DNA of 64,000 nt. Origin: Empedobacter brevis_A (GTDB taxonomy: Bacteria > Bacteroidota > Bacteroidia > Flavobacteriales > Weeksellaceae). Below the pieces are notes generated by a model. The model saw only the letters and a program-made list of their open reading frames with translations. It had not been told where the DNA came from and searched no databases. Position numbers and translations under genes: made by a program. Location: contig NZ_CBCPHV010000011.1 in assembly GCF_965118635.1 (NCBI RefSeq), positions 9,224 to 73,223 on the forward strand, written 5' to 3'. Of this stretch, positions 61,337 through 64,000 are shown one piece after another (the stretch's first letter is position 1; every line of letters starts with the position of its first letter).

Positions 61337-62050
61337 ATGAAACAAATTGTCGAATTCCAAGATTTAGGAATTAACAGAGATTACCAAGAAATTTGGGATT
61401 ATCAAGAAAGTCTTTTAGCAGAAAATATAGCCGTAAAACAATATAACAGAGCGCAAGAAAAGGAGGGAAGTACAGATTTTAAAAACACTAGAAATCATTT
61501 ACTTTTTGTAGAACATCCGCATGTTTATACACTTGGTAAAAGTGGACATTTGGAGAATATGTTGGCTTCGAGCGACAAGTTAAAGGAAATCAATGCAACT
61601 TTTGTGAAAACCAATCGTGGTGGAGATATTACTTATCATGGTCCACAACAATTAGTTGGTTATCCGATTATGGATTTGGATAATTTCAAACCAGATATTC
61701 ATTTGTATATGCGCAATTTGGAAGAAGTAATTATCAAAACTATTGGTGAATATGGATTGAAAGGAGAGCGTTCGCAAGGAGAAACTGGTGTTTGGCTAGA
61801 TGTTGGTCGACCTTTTGCTCGAAAAATTTGCGCAATGGGCGTTAAAGCTTCACGTTGGGTAACCATGCATGGTTTTGCACTAAATGTGAATACAGATTTG
61901 CGTTATTTTGAGTACATTGTTCCATGTGGAATTCAAGACAAAGCCGTTGCTTCATTAGAAAGAGAGCTTGGACAAAAAGTGGATATGGATGAAATAAAAG
62001 CATTTACAAAGAAACATTTTGCAGAAGTATTTAATGTTGAAATAAAATAA
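61337..62050 (+). CDS. lipB: Octanoyltransferase LipB
   Basis: This 237-aa enzyme transfers octanoyl groups from acyl carrier protein to lipoyl domains, the first step of lipoate synthesis. Signature segments are KTNRGGDITYHGPQQLVGYPIMDL, GVWLDVGRPFARKICAMGVKASRWVTMHGFALNVN (with the catalytic Lys) and YIVPCGIQDKAVASL (catalytic Cys). I prefer the ATG at 61337 (MKQIVEFQDLGI); a longer TTG version starts inside a promoter-like element. Length is normal for the family. Confidence 0.95.
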   Translation: MKQIVEFQDLGINRDYQEIWDYQESLLAENIAVKQYNRAQEKEGSTDFKNTRNHLLFVEHPHVYTLGKSGHLENMLASSDKLKEINATFVKTNRGGDITYHGPQQLVGYPIMDLDNFKPDIHLYMRNLEEVIIKTIGEYGLKGERSQGETGVWLDVGRPFARKICAMGVKASRWVTMHGFALNVNTDLRYFEYIVPCGIQDKAVASLERELGQKVDMDEIKAFTKKHFAEVFNVEIK

Positions 62051-62078
62051 CATTATTCGAAAATATCATTTATTTTTA

Positions 62079-62104
62079 AGGACCGTTTTTACGGTCTTTT
62101 TTAT
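62079..62104 (+). terminator. Terminator of lipB
   Basis: GACCGT pairs with ACGGTC around TTTT and is followed by a T run (62082-62104). Confidence 0.75.
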
Positions 62105-62111
62105 TGCAATA

Positions 62112-64000
62112 ATGAGAAACCTTTTATTTTTATTTCTATTTCTCTCTACCTACACAAAATCTCAATCATTTTCACCAATTATTTCAAATTACTCAAAAAG
62201 TGAATATTTGGGAGAATCCCCTATTTGGGATATTACAGAAAATCAAGAACAAGGAAAAGTATATTTTGCAAATAATCGAAATATCTTAGAATATGATGGA
62301 AATTTTTGGGAAAAATATTCACCAAATAACTTAACTATTATACGCTCTGTTTTTACAATGAATAATGTTTTGTATTCAGGAGCATTAAATAATTTTGGAT
62401 ATTGGAAAACGATTGATGGAAAAAAAACATACATTTCAATTTCTGATAAATTCAGAATTTTTAAAGGATTAGAACAAGAAGAAATCTGGAAAATTTTTTA
62501 TCATAATCAATCGATTTATTTTCAATCCTTCAATTATCTTTTTCAATTTGATGGAAAAAGTGTTAAACGATATAAACTACCCGCGCTTTCCTCTTATGTT
62601 TATTTGGTTAATGGAAAAATATTAGTAGCTACAATCTCAAAAGGTATTTTTGAATTTAAAAATGGATATTTTGAGTCATTATTTGAAATAGAAAAAGGTA
62701 AATCAACTGTAATACATGGAATTGAAAAATATAATGATAATTATTTGATTGGTACATTAACAAAGGGGATTTTTAAGTATAACAAGATTTCTGGTTTACA
62801 AGAATTTAATGTAGAATTCAATAAAATATTAAAAAATTATTTAGTTCTAAAAATGATTCGTTTAGAGGGAAAATTAATCATAGGAACTTCAAATAACGGC
62901 ATCTATGTTTATGACTTAATAAATAATTCATATAAAAATTACAATCAAAACTCTGGTTTAATAAGTAATACTATTCAAAATATAAAGATAGATATAAAAG
63001 GGAATGCTTGGCTTGGTACAGATAAAGGTATTTCTAAAATAGAATTGAAAAATAAAACTCAACTTTTATATGATTACAATGGTCATTTAGGAAATGTTTT
63101 TACATTTGATTTTTATAAAGACAATATTTTATTAGGAACAAACCATGGATTTTATAATTATTCTAATGCATTGAATTTAACAAATTCAGTTATCGAAAAA
63201 GGTCTAATATGGAATGTTACAAATATTGATGATAAAATTTATGTTTCAGATAGTTGGGGAACTTATATCTATTCAGGACAGTTCAAAAAAATTTCTTCAA
63301 CGAATGGAGGTTTTAAATTGATAAAAAATAGAAATAAATTATATCAATCTTCTTTTACAGGAATCAATGAATATATACAAAACTCTAATCTAGAATCAAT
63401 AAAATTTTCTGGTATAACTATTCCCATTATTGATTTTATTATTACTGATAACAAAATTTTAGGAACTGGAAAAAATGGAGGATTATATCTATTCGATCTT
63501 AAAAATAGAAGAGGAAAAGAGGTATTTTACCAACATAAAAGATTGATAAATCCTCAAATAATCCTTAATGATAAAGAGGTTTTTGTATTGATCGATGATC
63601 AACATTTTGTTCATTATGGTATAAATAATAACTTATTTTTAGAGGATAATTTGGATTCTAAATTAAAGAATATTAATCGAATCCGACATTTGAAAGAAAA
63701 TCTATATCTCGTTGAGTCGGATAATATTTTATATTATTCTAAAATAGTAGAAAATAAATTGATTCATTATCTGATTCCGAAAAAATTATATGATGGTAAA
63801 TTAGTTGATGATAATTTGACAGCAAGAATAAATGATCAATTTTTATATATTAATCTTGAAAATGGGATATTGAAATATGATTTGAAATCTATACGTAGCG
63901 AATTACCAAAGGTTAAAATAAAAGCCAAAATAAATCTTACCTTTTTAGATAATGAACCTAACATTGAATATTCAAATAATTATATTGATTTTTATATTTC
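62112..64000 (+). CDS. Propeller-containing sensor/regulator, N-terminal part (runs off the window)
   Basis: The frame opens at 62112 (MRNLLFLFLFLSTYTKSQSFSPIISNYSKSEYLGES, with a signal peptide) and stays open to the window edge, about 629 residues. Reg_prop-like repeats are clear, for example NTIQNIKIDIKGNAWLGTDKGISKIEL and IGTSNNGIYVYDLINNSYKNYNQNSGLI. The last residues (NIEYSNNYIDFYI) look like the start of a Y_Y_Y domain. In this architecture a membrane helix and a LuxR-type HTH or histidine kinase domain follow, but they lie outside. It is probably a periplasmic-sensing regulator. Confidence 0.75.
   Translation, partial: MRNLLFLFLFLSTYTKSQSFSPIISNYSKSEYLGESPIWDITENQEQGKVYFANNRNILEYDGNFWEKYSPNNLTIIRSVFTMNNVLYSGALNNFGYWKTIDGKKTYISISDKFRIFKGLEQEEIWKIFYHNQSIYFQSFNYLFQFDGKSVKRYKLPALSSYVYLVNGKILVATISKGIFEFKNGYFESLFEIEKGKSTVIHGIEKYNDNYLIGTLTKGIFKYNKISGLQEFNVEFNKILKNYLVLKMIRLEGKLIIGTSNNGIYVYDLINNSYKNYNQNSGLISNTIQNIKIDIKGNAWLGTDKGISKIELKNKTQLLYDYNGHLGNVFTFDFYKDNILLGTNHGFYNYSNALNLTNSVIEKGLIWNVTNIDDKIYVSDSWGTYIYSGQFKKISSTNGGFKLIKNRNKLYQSSFTGINEYIQNSNLESIKFSGITIPIIDFIITDNKILGTGKNGGLYLFDLKNRRGKEVFYQHKRLINPQIILNDKEVFVLIDDQHFVHYGINNNLFLEDNLDSKLKNINRIRHLKENLYLVESDNILYYSKIVENKLIHYLIPKKLYDGKLVDDNLTARINDQFLYINLENGILKYDLKSIRSELPKVKIKAKINLTFLDNEPNIEYSNNYIDFYI

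Overview
The window is AT-rich DNA from a member of the Bacteroidota, most likely order Flavobacteriales and a Weeksellaceae-type genus (Empedobacter or Chryseobacterium-like). This is inferred from the SusC/SusD pair, a fused SecDF, DPP11-type S46 peptidase, DUF6520-type protein, TPR-AraC regulator, and TTG / TAnnTTTG promoters. The genus is a guess. I see no rRNA, tRNA, CRISPR array or insertion sequence.

Layout. (1) 1-2450: three minus-strand genes (partial AAA ATPase, Mrr-like nuclease with zinc ribbon, unknown helical protein). Each is preceded by a related copy of a ~75-bp intergenic element, so the stretch looks like a cassette array. (2) 2.5-3.4 kb: a small lipoprotein gene frameshifted at an A9 tract, an XRE regulator, and a good plus-strand promoter firing into an ORF-less region with nested inverted repeats (candidate structured RNA). 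(3) 3.4-16.9 kb: a SusC / SusD / S9 peptidase operon facing a minus-strand set (71-aa lipoprotein, MauE membrane protein with a propeller-like domain, Cys-containing DUF6520-like secreted protein). Gene-free DNA full of dispersed direct repeats lies on both sides. (4) 16.9-20.6 kb: a TPR-AraC regulator and a tight cassette of five small genes (MAKQ-family protein, DUF5675 protein, two membrane miniproteins, one 68-aa protein). (5) 20.66-42.97 kb: a probable integrative element at the 3' end of mnmE. It is delimited by an imperfect 18-bp repeat (16/18) and by inner direct repeats shared by both ends, with a tyrosine recombinase, excisionase-like protein, HTH proteins and a VirE-N/DUF3987 protein at the mnmE end. 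Its cargo is a nuclease, a second MAKQ protein, a DUF6943-type protein, a Na+/K+ module (nhaA, trkH, trkA, DUF389) and a defence block: type III R-M (mod, rhuM, res) with a catalytically degenerate long Argonaute. (6) 42.95-64 kb: housekeeping and surface genes: mnmE, two secreted proteins with a shared repeat motif, hydrolase, SIMPL protein, thiamine pyrophosphokinase, cobalamin adenosyltransferase, MFS exporter, secDF, tatA, PAP2 phosphatase, AI-2E permease, DPP11 peptidase, a lipoprotein, lipB, and a truncated propeller sensor.

The most interesting points are the Argonaute with mutated PIWI catalytic positions beside a complete type III R-M system on a mobile element; the MAKQ family found both on that element and next to its attachment site; the SusCD/MauE/DUF6520 locus bracketed by ~190-bp direct repeats with a duplicated susC leader; and the promoter-driven structured non-coding region near 3.3 kb.
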